Part shown: positions 1-6,372 of the stretch, piece by piece | Layout: the number at the start of each line of letters is the position of its first letter | How positions within the stretch are numbered: position 1 is the first letter of the stretch | DNA from: Nocardioidaceae bacterium | Lineage (GTDB): Bacteria; Actinomycetota; Actinomycetes; Propionibacteriales; Nocardioidaceae | Direction: 5' to 3' | NCBI GenBank assembly: GCA_013696365.1 | Contig: JACCYS010000038.1 | Location: 1-19,658 of the forward strand | DNA: 19,658 nucleotides | Program-made: the position numbers and the translations under genes | The notes under the pieces: generated by a model | Seen by the model: only the letters and a program-made list of their open reading frames with translations | Database searches by the model: none | What the model was told of the DNA's origin: nothing

Positions 1-137
1 TGTCTGAGCGCCTCGATACGAGGGTGCGGGTCGACCTCGGGAAGCGAAAGGGTCGCATCACCGTCGAGTTCGCCACGCTGGACGACCTGGAGCGGATAAT
101 CAGCGTCCTGGATCCGCACCCAGCGGCAGAGAGTTAA
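1..137 (+). CDS. parB: ParB chromosome-partitioning protein, C-terminal fragment
   Basis: This is the last 44 codons of an ORF that enters from the left edge (first whole codon at 3, stop TAA at 135-137). The peptide contains RLDTRVRVDLGKRKGRITVE followed by FATLDDLERIISVLDP, which is the C-terminal dimerisation domain of chromosomal ParB (Spo0J): a basic strand-turn-strand, then a helix. ParB binds parS sites near oriC, spreads as a CTP-dependent clamp and works with ParA to segregate origins. The N-terminal CTPase and HTH parts lie outside the window. It converges on the ligase gene with only 15 bp between the two stop codons, and I see no clear terminator hairpin there. Its presence places the window close to oriC, as does the trx/sigM/murJ cluster that follows. 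Confidence 0.9.
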   Translation, partial: SERLDTRVRVDLGKRKGRITVEFATLDDLERIISVLDPHPAAES

Positions 138-152
138 AACGGCTTTATCGAC

Positions 153-1151
153 TTACTGACTCAGAGACTCGTCGGCTGAAAGGATGGCATCGTCCGCCAG
201 GCCCGCATGCACGGCGCCGACGTCCAGCCCAGCAGCGTCCAGCGCCAGCGGCACGAGGGACGTCTCGGTCATCCCCGGTGCCACGTTGACCTCGAGGAAC
301 CAGACGTGGTCGTCGGTGTCGACCAACAGATCGGAGCGGGACAAGTGCCGGAGCCCGAGCGTGCTGTGCGCCGTCACGGCAACCTCGGCACACGCGGCGG
401 CGGCGGTAGGCGAGAGCTCGGCCGGCACCACGAACTCGGTGGCCCCCGCAGTGTAGCGGGCGGCATAGTCATAGACGCCACTGTCGGGCCGGATCTCCAC
501 CGGCGGCAGCGCCCGCGGCTCTGGGTCGGCGAGCACGGTGACGGCTACCTCGGTGCCGGCGACCATACGTTCGACCAGCGCCACCGCGTCGTAGGCGAAG
601 CAAGCCACCATGGCTGCGGGCAACTCCTCCTCGGTGCGGACCACGCTGCAACCCAGAGCGGAGCCTCCGCGTGCGGGCTTGACGACCAGCGGCAGCCCAA
701 GGCGCGTGAGCACAGCTGCCATGATCGCAGCGGCGCCCAACTCTCGAAAGGTCTCGGCTGGTAACGCCAGCCAGGGCGGCGTGCGGACCCCGGCGCGGGC
801 GATGAGCGACTTGGCTACCGGCTTGTCGAAGGCCAGCCGGCATGCCTGCGGGTCTGAGCCGACGTATGGCACGCCCACCAGGCCCAGCACCTCACGCAAC
901 GCACCGTTCTCGCCGGTCTCGCCGTGCAGCAGCGGCAACACGCAGTCAGGGGGATCGTTGCGGAGGGTGTCCAGCAGCCCGACACCGACGTCGAGCACCT
1001 GGACATCGAGACCTCGCCGGCGCAACGCTTCACCAACCCGGCGGCCGGACTGCAGCGAGACATCACGCTCATGAGACAGTCCACCAGCGAGCACGACGAT
1101 ACGAGCGGCGGCCGTGCTCGTGGCCTGGTCGGTGGCCGCTGCTTGGGTCAC
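153..1151 (-). CDS. ddl: D-alanine-D-alanine ligase-type ATP-grasp enzyme (probable Ddl paralogue)
   Basis: 332 aa, the usual Ddl length. Visible motifs are GGLSHERDVSLQSG (about 23-36, with the substrate-binding Glu of the HER triplet), HGETGENG (76-83; Ddl usually has GEDG), VVKPARGGSALGCSV (156-170, ATP loop), an omega-loop-like YDYAARY (227-233), SRSDLLVD (271-278) and the metal-binding FLEVNVAPGMTETSLVP (285-301). By family, it joins two D-alanines using ATP in the cytoplasm for peptidoglycan precursors. The YDY loop resembles D-Ala:D-Ala enzymes rather than D-lactate ligases. The GTG start overlaps the TGA of the upstream aminotransferase (GTGA), so the two are probably translationally coupled. 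Housekeeping Ddl of actinomycetes usually sits elsewhere, so this may be a second ligase with another substrate; that part is inference. The Ddl family call is firm. Confidence 0.82.
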   Translation of the reverse strand: MTQAAATDQATSTAAARIVVLAGGLSHERDVSLQSGRRVGEALRRRGLDVQVLDVGVGLLDTLRNDPPDCVLPLLHGETGENGALREVLGLVGVPYVGSDPQACRLAFDKPVAKSLIARAGVRTPPWLALPAETFRELGAAAIMAAVLTRLGLPLVVKPARGGSALGCSVVRTEEELPAAMVACFAYDAVALVERMVAGTEVAVTVLADPEPRALPPVEIRPDSGVYDYAARYTAGATEFVVPAELSPTAAAACAEVAVTAHSTLGLRHLSRSDLLVDTDDHVWFLEVNVAPGMTETSLVPLALDAAGLDVGAVHAGLADDAILSADESLSQ

Positions 1152-2500
1152 GACTGATCCGGTCCCGGTCTCTCGTAGGTGTGCTGTGCCCCTGCACCTG
1201 GCGGCAGACTGGCACCGAAGGTCTCGCGCAGTTCCACCTCGGCAGCGATCACCCCGGCGAGGCGGCGGACCCCCTCACGGATGCGCTCGGGTGTCGGATA
1301 GCAGTAGGACAAGCGTAGGTGCCGGCTGCCTAAACCATCGGCATAGAACGCTGTGCCGGGAACGTAGGCCACCCGTGCGGTGACGGCCCGCGGCAGCATC
1401 GCCTGCGCGTCGAGGCCCTCGGGCAGCTGGACCCAGACGTAGAAGCCACCGTCCGGGCGGGTCCACCGCACGGGTGCCGGCAGGTGCTCGGTCAGCGCTG
1501 CAAGCATGGTGTCCCGCCGCTCGCGATAGAGCTCGCGGAAAGCCTTGATCTGGCCGCACCAGTCATGCTCGGCGAGATAGGTGGACACGACAGCTTGGGA
1601 CATCGTGGGCGGGCACAGAGTCGCCGATTCCTGCGCGAGCACCAGCTTCTCCCGGACGGCATGTGGCGCCAGCACCCAGCCGACCCGCAAGCCTGGGGCG
1701 AACGTTTTGGAGAACGAACCCAGATAGACGACCCGCTCAGACTCGTCGGCTCGCATCGCGCGCATCGGTTCGCCGGTGAAGCCGAGCAGACCGTACGGGT
1801 TGTCCTCCACCAGCAGCACGTCAAACTCAGCGCAGATGTCGAGCACCTCGGTGCGGCGCTGCGCTGTAAGGGTGACCCCAGCCGGGTTGTGATACGTCGG
1901 CACTGAGTAGACGAACTTCACCGGGGCACGGCGTGCAGCTGCGCTTGCCAGGGCATGACGCAGGGCTTCAGGCACGAGTCCGGCGTCGTCCATCTCGACG
2001 TGCACCACGGCGCTCTCGTACGCCCGGAACACGCCGAGCGCCCCGACATAGCTCGGCGCCTCGCACACCACCGTGTCTCCGGGATCGCAAAAGATGCGGG
2101 TCACCAGGTCGAGTCCCTGCTGGCTGCCCACGGTCACGACGACGTCGTCGGGGTGTGCCTGGATGCCCTCGAGCGCCATCACCGTGCAGATCTGCTCGCG
2201 CAGCACCGGATCACCCTGGCCAGAGCCGTACTGCAGTGCACTCGCCCCGCGGGTCGCCAACAAGCGGGAGACCGAGTCGGCGACGCTGGCCAACGGCAAC
2301 CCATCGATGGACGGCATCCCGCCGGCCAAGGACACCACCTCGGGTCGGCTGGCCACCGCGAAGAGTGCCCGGATCTCGGAGGCGGTCATGCCATGCGTGC
2401 GGGTGGCGTAGCGATCGACCCAGGAGTCGAGGCGGGTGCGTCGAGAGACACCGCGGGCGGGCATGACGCCGCCAGTCACCGGATCCTTGTCCGCGGTCAT
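1148..2500 (-). CDS. PLP-dependent aminotransferase, fold type I (MocR/LysN-like)
   Basis: 450 aa from the ATG at 2500, which is preceded by GGAGGG. The frame stays open to 2650, but the extra 50 residues look like untranslated leader and overlap the divergent GNAT gene. A later ATG at 2464 has a poorer ribosome site. Fold type I signatures are SLAGGMPS (57-64), YGSGQGDPVLREQI (91-104), the YHNPAG turn (203-208, cofactor Asn), VEDNPYG (231-237, cofactor Asp) and SFSKTFAPGLRVGW (262-275) with the PLP lysine K265. The pattern is that of 2-aminoadipate/aromatic transaminases and MocR C-terminal domains, without a GntR DNA-binding domain. It transfers an amino group between an amino acid and a 2-oxo acid, but the substrate cannot be read from the sequence. 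It ends inside the start codon of the Ddl-type ligase, so the two form an operon. Confidence 0.85.
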   Translation of the reverse strand: MTADKDPVTGGVMPARGVSRRTRLDSWVDRYATRTHGMTASEIRALFAVASRPEVVSLAGGMPSIDGLPLASVADSVSRLLATRGASALQYGSGQGDPVLREQICTVMALEGIQAHPDDVVVTVGSQQGLDLVTRIFCDPGDTVVCEAPSYVGALGVFRAYESAVVHVEMDDAGLVPEALRHALASAAARRAPVKFVYSVPTYHNPAGVTLTAQRRTEVLDICAEFDVLLVEDNPYGLLGFTGEPMRAMRADESERVVYLGSFSKTFAPGLRVGWVLAPHAVREKLVLAQESATLCPPTMSQAVVSTYLAEHDWCGQIKAFRELYRERRDTMLAALTEHLPAPVRWTRPDGGFYVWVQLPEGLDAQAMLPRAVTARVAYVPGTAFYADGLGSRHLRLSYCYPTPERIREGVRRLAGVIAAEVELRETFGASLPPGAGAQHTYERPGPDQS

Positions 2501-2628
2501 GTCCCTCCGTCTCGTGCTGGCTTGCACCGTGCTGCCGCGGTTCCCTCGGTCCGCTGCTGGTCCTACGATGCCGTACGCGGTGTGCTCGTTGCGGTACACC
2601 CACCATCTCAGCGAGCCGGAGGAGTCTC

Positions 2629-3357
2629 GTGAGTCGTCGTCACCAGGCATTGGCGGCTGCCGACCTGGCCCAATTGCCCGGCGCCTGCGCCTCGTGCTTG
2701 CGGTGGGAGCGGTTCGTCGACCGCGGTGAGCTGGACGGTGACGGTCGCGGAACCGCTGGCGAGGCTGACCTCACCAGGCTGAAGCGGCGGTGGTGGATCG
2801 AGGCACTGGCCAGCGGCACGGCAGCGGGCATCGTTGTCCGCGCCGGGACCGGGGCCACACCCGAGCCGGCCAGCGGGCTTGGACCGGCCCCGGTCGGCCG
2901 GCCTGTCGCCGGCTACGTCACCTATGCGGTGCCTGCCCGCACCGGCGGTGCAGCGCTAACCGTGCTTGCGTTGCATGTCGACGTCGGTTGTCGGGGAGTC
3001 GGTCTCGGTCGGGCGCTGGTGCACGCGGTGGCCCGAGAGGCCGTGCGGCGACCGCGTGTGCGGGCGGTAGAGGCACGGGCTTCTCGCGTCCCTCACGGCG
3101 TCGGCCCTAACGGTGTCGGTCTCGGCGGCTGCCTGGCCCCGCTGGATTTCTGGTTGGCTTGCGGTTTCACCGTCGTACGCGAGCATCCGACCAGCCCGCG
3201 GGTGCGACTGGATGTGCGCGCGTTGAACGCATGGCGAAGTGGCGTCGAGGATGTCGTAGAGCAAGCCTGGGAGAGGGTGCGCGGTGTGGTGCAGCCGGAC
3301 CCCACGCCGGGCCCGGCACTGTCGCACCGGACCCGCGGCGGGTCTCCTGCTCGCTAG
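2629..3357 (+). CDS. GNAT-family N-acetyltransferase
   Basis: 242 aa. The GTG start follows a strong ribosome site (GGAGGAG, then 5 nt). The GNAT core is strand LTVLALHVDVGC (110-121), acetyl-CoA loop RGVGLGRALVHAV (122-134, R-x-x-G-x-G type), and the C-terminal PLDFWLACGFTVVRE block (171-185). The N-terminal 60 residues carry CASC (20-23) followed by LRWERF and RRWWIEAL, more like an added recognition segment than part of the core. A glycine/proline-rich insert (about 72-92) and a disordered tail flank the core. It transfers an acetyl group to an unknown amine. It is transcribed away from the aminotransferase and converges on trxA with an 8-bp gap. GNAT genes are common between parB and trx in some actinomycetes, so this looks resident rather than acquired. 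The substrate is unknown. Confidence 0.78.
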   Translation: MSRRHQALAAADLAQLPGACASCLRWERFVDRGELDGDGRGTAGEADLTRLKRRWWIEALASGTAAGIVVRAGTGATPEPASGLGPAPVGRPVAGYVTYAVPARTGGAALTVLALHVDVGCRGVGLGRALVHAVAREAVRRPRVRAVEARASRVPHGVGPNGVGLGGCLAPLDFWLACGFTVVREHPTSPRVRLDVRALNAWRSGVEDVVEQAWERVRGVVQPDPTPGPALSHRTRGGSPAR

Positions 3358-3365
3358 CTCGCCGG

Positions 3366-3695
3366 TCAGGCGTTGATGAACTCGCCGAGGTCGGAGAGCA
3401 GCGCAGCTTTCGGCTTGGCGCCAACGATCGACTTCACGACCTCGCCGCCGGAGTAGACGTTGATCGTCGGGATGCCGGTCACGCGGTACTGCGCCGGGGT
3501 CACCGGGTTCTCGTCGACGTTCATCTTGACGACAGTGATGTCGTCACCGTGCTCGCCGGCGATCTCATCGAGGATGGGGCCGACCTGGCGGCACGGGCCA
3601 CACCACTCTGCCCAAAAGTCGACCACCACAGGTTTGTCCGCGGCGAGCACGGTCTGGGCGAAGTCGTCGTCGGTGACGGGTGAGGTGTTGGCCAC
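3366..3695 (-). CDS. trxA: Thioredoxin
   Basis: 109 aa, full family length. The GTG start at 3695 is chosen because AAGGAGA lies 5 nt upstream. The frame is open further up to 3740, but those codons do not resemble thioredoxin. It contains the redox site WAEWCGPCRQ (28-37, catalytic Cys 32 and 35), the buried Asp in VVVDFW (23-28) and the cis-proline loop VTGIPT (72-77, P76). It is a cytoplasmic dithiol reductant that reduces ribonucleotide reductase, peroxiredoxins and methionine sulfoxide reductase, and is itself re-reduced by TrxB. It lies 81 bp downstream of trxB in the same direction, forming a trxB-trxA unit equivalent to mycobacterial trxB2-trxC. The promoter upstream of trxB matches the SigR/SigH oxidative-stress consensus, so the pair is probably induced by thiol oxidation. 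Confidence 0.95.
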   Translation of the reverse strand: MANTSPVTDDDFAQTVLAADKPVVVDFWAEWCGPCRQVGPILDEIAGEHGDDITVVKMNVDENPVTPAQYRVTGIPTINVYSGGEVVKSIVGAKPKAALLSDLGEFINA

Positions 3696-3776
3696 GAAAT
3701 TCTCCTTGGTGTCTGTTGGTCGTCGTCCAGATGGTGACAACAGTGATCGACCGTGCGGTGTTCCCCGTCGAGGATC

Positions 3777-4745
3777 TCAGCTGGCCGCATCCAGGTCGGC
3801 CAGCCAACGCTCGGCATCGATCGCGGCAGCACAACCGGTGCCCGCCGCGGTGACCGCCTGCCGGAATCGATGGTCCACGAGGTCCCCGCCGGCGAAGACG
3901 CCGGGGAGGTTCGTGTAGGTGGTCGGCGCGTCGACCAGGACGTATCCCTCGGCATCGAGGTCCACCTGGCCCTTGACCAGCTCGGATCGCGGGTCGTGGC
4001 CGATCGCGATGAACAGGCCGGTCACGTCGAGGTCACGGCCCTGCCCGGTCACGGTATCCCGCACGACCAGACCACTCACCTGCTCGTCGCCGATGATCTC
4101 GTCGACCGCAGAGTTCCAGGCCAGGGTGATCTTGGGATTGTCCATAGCTCGCTGCGCCATGATCTTGCTGGCGCGCAACTCGTCGCGACGTACCAGCATG
4201 GTGACCGAGGCGGCGAACTTGGTGAGGAAGGTGGCCTCTTCGACGGCGGTGTCCCCGCCGCCGACGACGGCAATGTTCTGGTCGCGGAAGAAGAAACCGT
4301 CACAGGTTGCGCACCAAGTAACGCCGCGGCCTGACAACCGGTCCTCGTCTGGCAGGCCGAGCTTTCGATAGCCGGACCCCATCGCCAAAATCACCGTACG
4401 AGCCCGGTGCTCGGTGCCATCGCTGGTCCGCACGATCTTGATGTCGCCGGCCAGGTCGACGCCGGTGACATCATCGGGCACCAACTCGGCGCCGAATCGC
4501 TCCGCTTGCGCACGCATGTCGTCCATCAACGCGGGCCCCATGATCGCGTCCGGGAAGCCCGGGTAGTTCTCCACCTCGGTAGTGGTCATCAACGCCCCGC
4601 CGGCGGTCACCGACCCCTCGAAGACCAAGGGCTTGAGTTGCGCTCGAGCGCTGTACAGCGCTGCGGTGTAGCCGGCTGGACCGGACCCGATGATGATGAC
4701 CTCGCGGGGGGCGCCGTCGGCGTTGTGGGTCGGCTCGTCGCTCAC
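3777..4745 (-). CDS. trxB: Thioredoxin reductase (NADPH)
   Basis: 322 aa from the GTG at 4745, a length close to that of other bacterial TrxB. An ATG 15 bp upstream (4760) is an alternative, and neither start has a strong ribosome site. Domains in order are the FAD-binding Rossmann motif IIIGSGPAGYTAALYSARA (17-35), the redox-active CATC (145-148), the NADPH-binding VVGGGDTAVEEA (160-171), and the C-terminal FAD motif GVFAGGDLVDHRFRQAVTA (282-300). It moves electrons from NADPH through FAD and the CATC disulfide to thioredoxin, whose gene follows directly. The 93-bp gap upstream, after the anti-sigma gene, holds a SigR/SigH-type promoter, so trxBA can be expressed apart from sigM. The gene is intact with all cofactor motifs. 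Confidence 0.95.
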   Translation of the reverse strand: MSDEPTHNADGAPREVIIIGSGPAGYTAALYSARAQLKPLVFEGSVTAGGALMTTTEVENYPGFPDAIMGPALMDDMRAQAERFGAELVPDDVTGVDLAGDIKIVRTSDGTEHRARTVILAMGSGYRKLGLPDEDRLSGRGVTWCATCDGFFFRDQNIAVVGGGDTAVEEATFLTKFAASVTMLVRRDELRASKIMAQRAMDNPKITLAWNSAVDEIIGDEQVSGLVVRDTVTGQGRDLDVTGLFIAIGHDPRSELVKGQVDLDAEGYVLVDAPTTYTNLPGVFAGGDLVDHRFRQAVTAAGTGCAAAIDAERWLADLDAAS

Positions 4746-4788
4746 GTCGTCTCGTCTCATCGCTGGCTTCGTTGGCGTCACCTGCCGC

Positions 4789-4814
4789 AACGCATTGTAG
4801 AGGGCCAAGATTCC
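4789..4814 (-). promoter_or_regulatory. SigR/SigH-type (thiol-oxidative stress) promoter of trxBA
   Basis: Read on the minus strand, GGAAT (complement of 4810-4814) is followed by exactly 18 nt and then GTTG (GTT is the complement of 4789-4791). This matches the Streptomyces SigR consensus GGAAT-N18/19-GTT and resembles mycobacterial SigH sites. It lies 44 bp upstream of the trxB GTG start, in the gap after the anti-sigma gene, giving a short leader of roughly 35-40 nt. trxBA is a classical SigR/SigH regulon member. A TACAAT hexamer (complement of 4794-4799) lies within the spacer and might act as a housekeeping -10, but no good -35 accompanies it. The match is seen in the sequence; its use by SigR is inference. 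Confidence 0.7.
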
Positions 4815-4838
4815 AGCACGGCGCTCCTCGCGGGACAG

Positions 4839-5708
4839 TCAGCGAGCGTTGCCCACCTGCGCGGCGGCGATTGGTTCCTGGTCACGGCACGAGTACGCCG
4901 TGACGGTGGCAGCGCGCGCCGGGCCGGTCGCCGCTAGCCGCGCCAGCAGGCGGCCATCCACCGCCACCAGCGGTCCGAAGCGGCCGTCGACTCCGCTGGC
5001 GCGCAGCGTTGCAGCGGTGCATCCGCGGGCCGCGCGCCGGACCTGACCGGGGTACGCGTCTGGGCCCCGCGCGAGGGTCACAGACTTGTCCTTGTCGGGC
5101 AGACCTGATGTGCCGGGAAAGCCGCCCCGGGCGGGGTCATAGAGGGAGTCCACGTCGGCGGCGAAGGTTTCTGAGCCGACGCTGGGCAGCGCGGCGAGAC
5201 CGCGCGGGGAGCGGGCATCGTCGCTGGCAGCCTTGGCGGATCCCTCGCTGGCGCCGCCGGCCTCCGAGGACTCGCTGGCACCCCCCTGGTCGAAACCGCT
5301 CAGCCACACATCACCCACCAGGCCTACGCTGACCACCGCTGCCGCGGCTGCGGCAACGCCGACGAGCCACCGACGTGTCCGGTCGCTGCGTCTGGGCTCT
5401 CTTCTGGGCTCTCTTCTGGGCGAGCGGCTGGGAGCGGCACTGGTATCGACACGGGGACCGGTGTCTCGCCGGGCGTCCTCGGCGGCGATAGCGTCGTCGA
5501 GTCGGCTGGCCACGGCCGGTGGCAGTTCCGGCGCCGGCACGGACGCCAGCAGTGCCGGCAGCCCGGCCAGCAGGTCGTAGTCCGTGCGGCAGGCATCGCA
5601 CCCGCGGAGGTGATCCTGCGCAGCCTCTTCGTCCGCCGGGGTCAGCACACCTTCGAGCAAGTCGGCCAACTGTTCGGTAGTGGTGTGCGGATTGTCGGGT
5701 CGAGACAT
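4839..5708 (-). CDS. rsmA: Zinc-finger anti-sigma factor of SigM (RsmA-type, membrane)
   Basis: 289 aa. The ATG at 5708 overlaps the sigM stop codon (ATGA), so a longer open frame to 5858 is not the gene. The N-terminus has the ZAS/zf-HC2 signature H33-x3-C37-x2-C40 (DHLRGCDACRTDY), which clamps the sigma factor. A Pro/Arg-rich linker (95-113, with a short tandem repeat) leads to one membrane helix (about 114-136), giving a cytoplasmic anti-sigma domain and an outer domain of about 150 residues. The outer part has an acidic Ser/Ala/Gly-rich stretch (140-165) and a folded-looking C-terminus with two cysteines, C230 and C274, which could form a disulfide. It holds SigM inactive until an envelope or redox signal. 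Despite the symbol it is unrelated to the rRNA methyltransferase RsmA (KsgA). Synteny (sigM, rsmA, trxB, trxA) matches Rv3911-Rv3914. Confidence 0.85.
   Translation of the reverse strand: MSRPDNPHTTTEQLADLLEGVLTPADEEAAQDHLRGCDACRTDYDLLAGLPALLASVPAPELPPAVASRLDDAIAAEDARRDTGPRVDTSAAPSRSPRREPRREPRRSDRTRRWLVGVAAAAAAVVSVGLVGDVWLSGFDQGGASESSEAGGASEGSAKAASDDARSPRGLAALPSVGSETFAADVDSLYDPARGGFPGTSGLPDKDKSVTLARGPDAYPGQVRRAARGCTAATLRASGVDGRFGPLVAVDGRLLARLAATGPARAATVTAYSCRDQEPIAAAQVGNAR
5391..5421 (-). repeat. 12-bp tandem repeat in the anti-sigma factor linker
   Basis: The 12-mer TCTGGGCTCTCT occurs twice in perfect tandem (5391-5402 and 5403-5414) and continues for 7 more bases. On the coding strand it encodes the Arg/Pro/Glu repeat R-R-E-P in the basic linker just before the membrane helix of the anti-sigma factor. 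The period is a multiple of three, so copy-number change would lengthen or shorten the linker without a frameshift. Confidence 0.85.
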
Positions 5709-6364
5709 CAGGTCACCTCCTTGTCCGTGGGACGTCCGGGCGTTGATAACGGTTCCGTCACGCCCACCCGGTGGCCCCCCGGGGCCCAGGCGCCCAACAG
5801 CGGCAGCAGGTTGGCTCGCCCGCGCGAGCAGCGGCTCTTCACTGTGCCGGTGGGACAATCCATCAGGTCGGCGGCTTCCTGCACCGAATAGCCCTCCATG
5901 TCCACCAGCACCAGCGCCGTGCGTTGCTCGGGTGGCAGCGCGCGTAATGCGGCCAACACGGCGTCGCGGCGGGCCGACTGCTCGGCCAGGGTCTCCACCG
6001 CGTCCGACGTAGTGGCGGGTATCTGCGCACGCCTGGTGTGCTCGTGAGCCTGGTCCGGTTCGTCGGCGAGTGGCTCCGTGCGACGCACCGATTGTCGTCG
6101 TGCCCGGTCAAGACAGGCGTTCACCACGATGCGGTGCAGCCAAGTGGTGACCGCGGCGTCACCGCGGTAGCTCTCGGCGCGACGAAAAGCCGAGACCAGC
6201 GCGTCCTGTAGCGCATCGGCGGCCTCATCTGGGTCGTGCAGGGTGCGCAGCGCAACAGCCCACAGCCGGTCTCGGTGGCGGGCGACGAGCCATCCGAAAG
6301 CCTCGGCGTCACCTGCGACATGGCGTTGCACGAGGGTGCGGTCGTCTGGCTGCTCGCCTCGCAC
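5708..6364 (-). CDS. sigM: ECF RNA polymerase sigma factor SigM
   Basis: 218 aa from the GTG at 6364, which lies 8 bp after the pseudokinase stop codon; the ribosome site is weak. Sigma region 2 spans about 11-92 (LVQRHVAGDAEAFGWLVARH, with a DALQDALVSAFR core and TWLHRIVVNACLDRARR for -10 recognition). A variable linker (93-132) leads to region 4 (about 133-188), with LPPEQRTALVLVDMEGYSVQEAA and the HTH end CPTGTVKSRCSRGRANL. There is no SnoaL-like or other extra C-terminal domain. It directs RNA polymerase to stress promoters when released by the anti-sigma factor encoded next to it. Stop and start of the pair overlap as ATGA, a typical way to keep sigma and anti-sigma equimolar. Position after murJ and before trxBA matches mycobacterial sigM. 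I see no convincing autoregulated ECF promoter directly upstream, so it is probably cotranscribed with the pseudokinase gene. Confidence 0.92.
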   Translation of the reverse strand: MRGEQPDDRTLVQRHVAGDAEAFGWLVARHRDRLWAVALRTLHDPDEAADALQDALVSAFRRAESYRGDAAVTTWLHRIVVNACLDRARRQSVRRTEPLADEPDQAHEHTRRAQIPATTSDAVETLAEQSARRDAVLAALRALPPEQRTALVLVDMEGYSVQEAADLMDCPTGTVKSRCSRGRANLLPLLGAWAPGGHRVGVTEPLSTPGRPTDKEVT

Positions 6365-6372
6365 CGAACGTC

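Noticed and set aside
2561..2570. TACGAT as a -10 for the GNAT gene
   Set aside because: The matching -35 position is poor and the leader would be about 50 nt. The gap surely holds divergent promoters, but I cannot place them with confidence.
3329..3345. GC-rich hairpin (GACCCG-CGG-CGGGTC) near the convergent ends of the GNAT gene and trxA
   Set aside because: Only 6-7 bp of stem, no T-run on either side and inside the GNAT coding region; too weak to call a terminator.
3718..3745. TTGTCA on the minus strand as a -35 for a separate trxA promoter
   Set aside because: The hexamer 17 nt downstream (AACAGA) is a poor -10, so an internal promoter is not supported.
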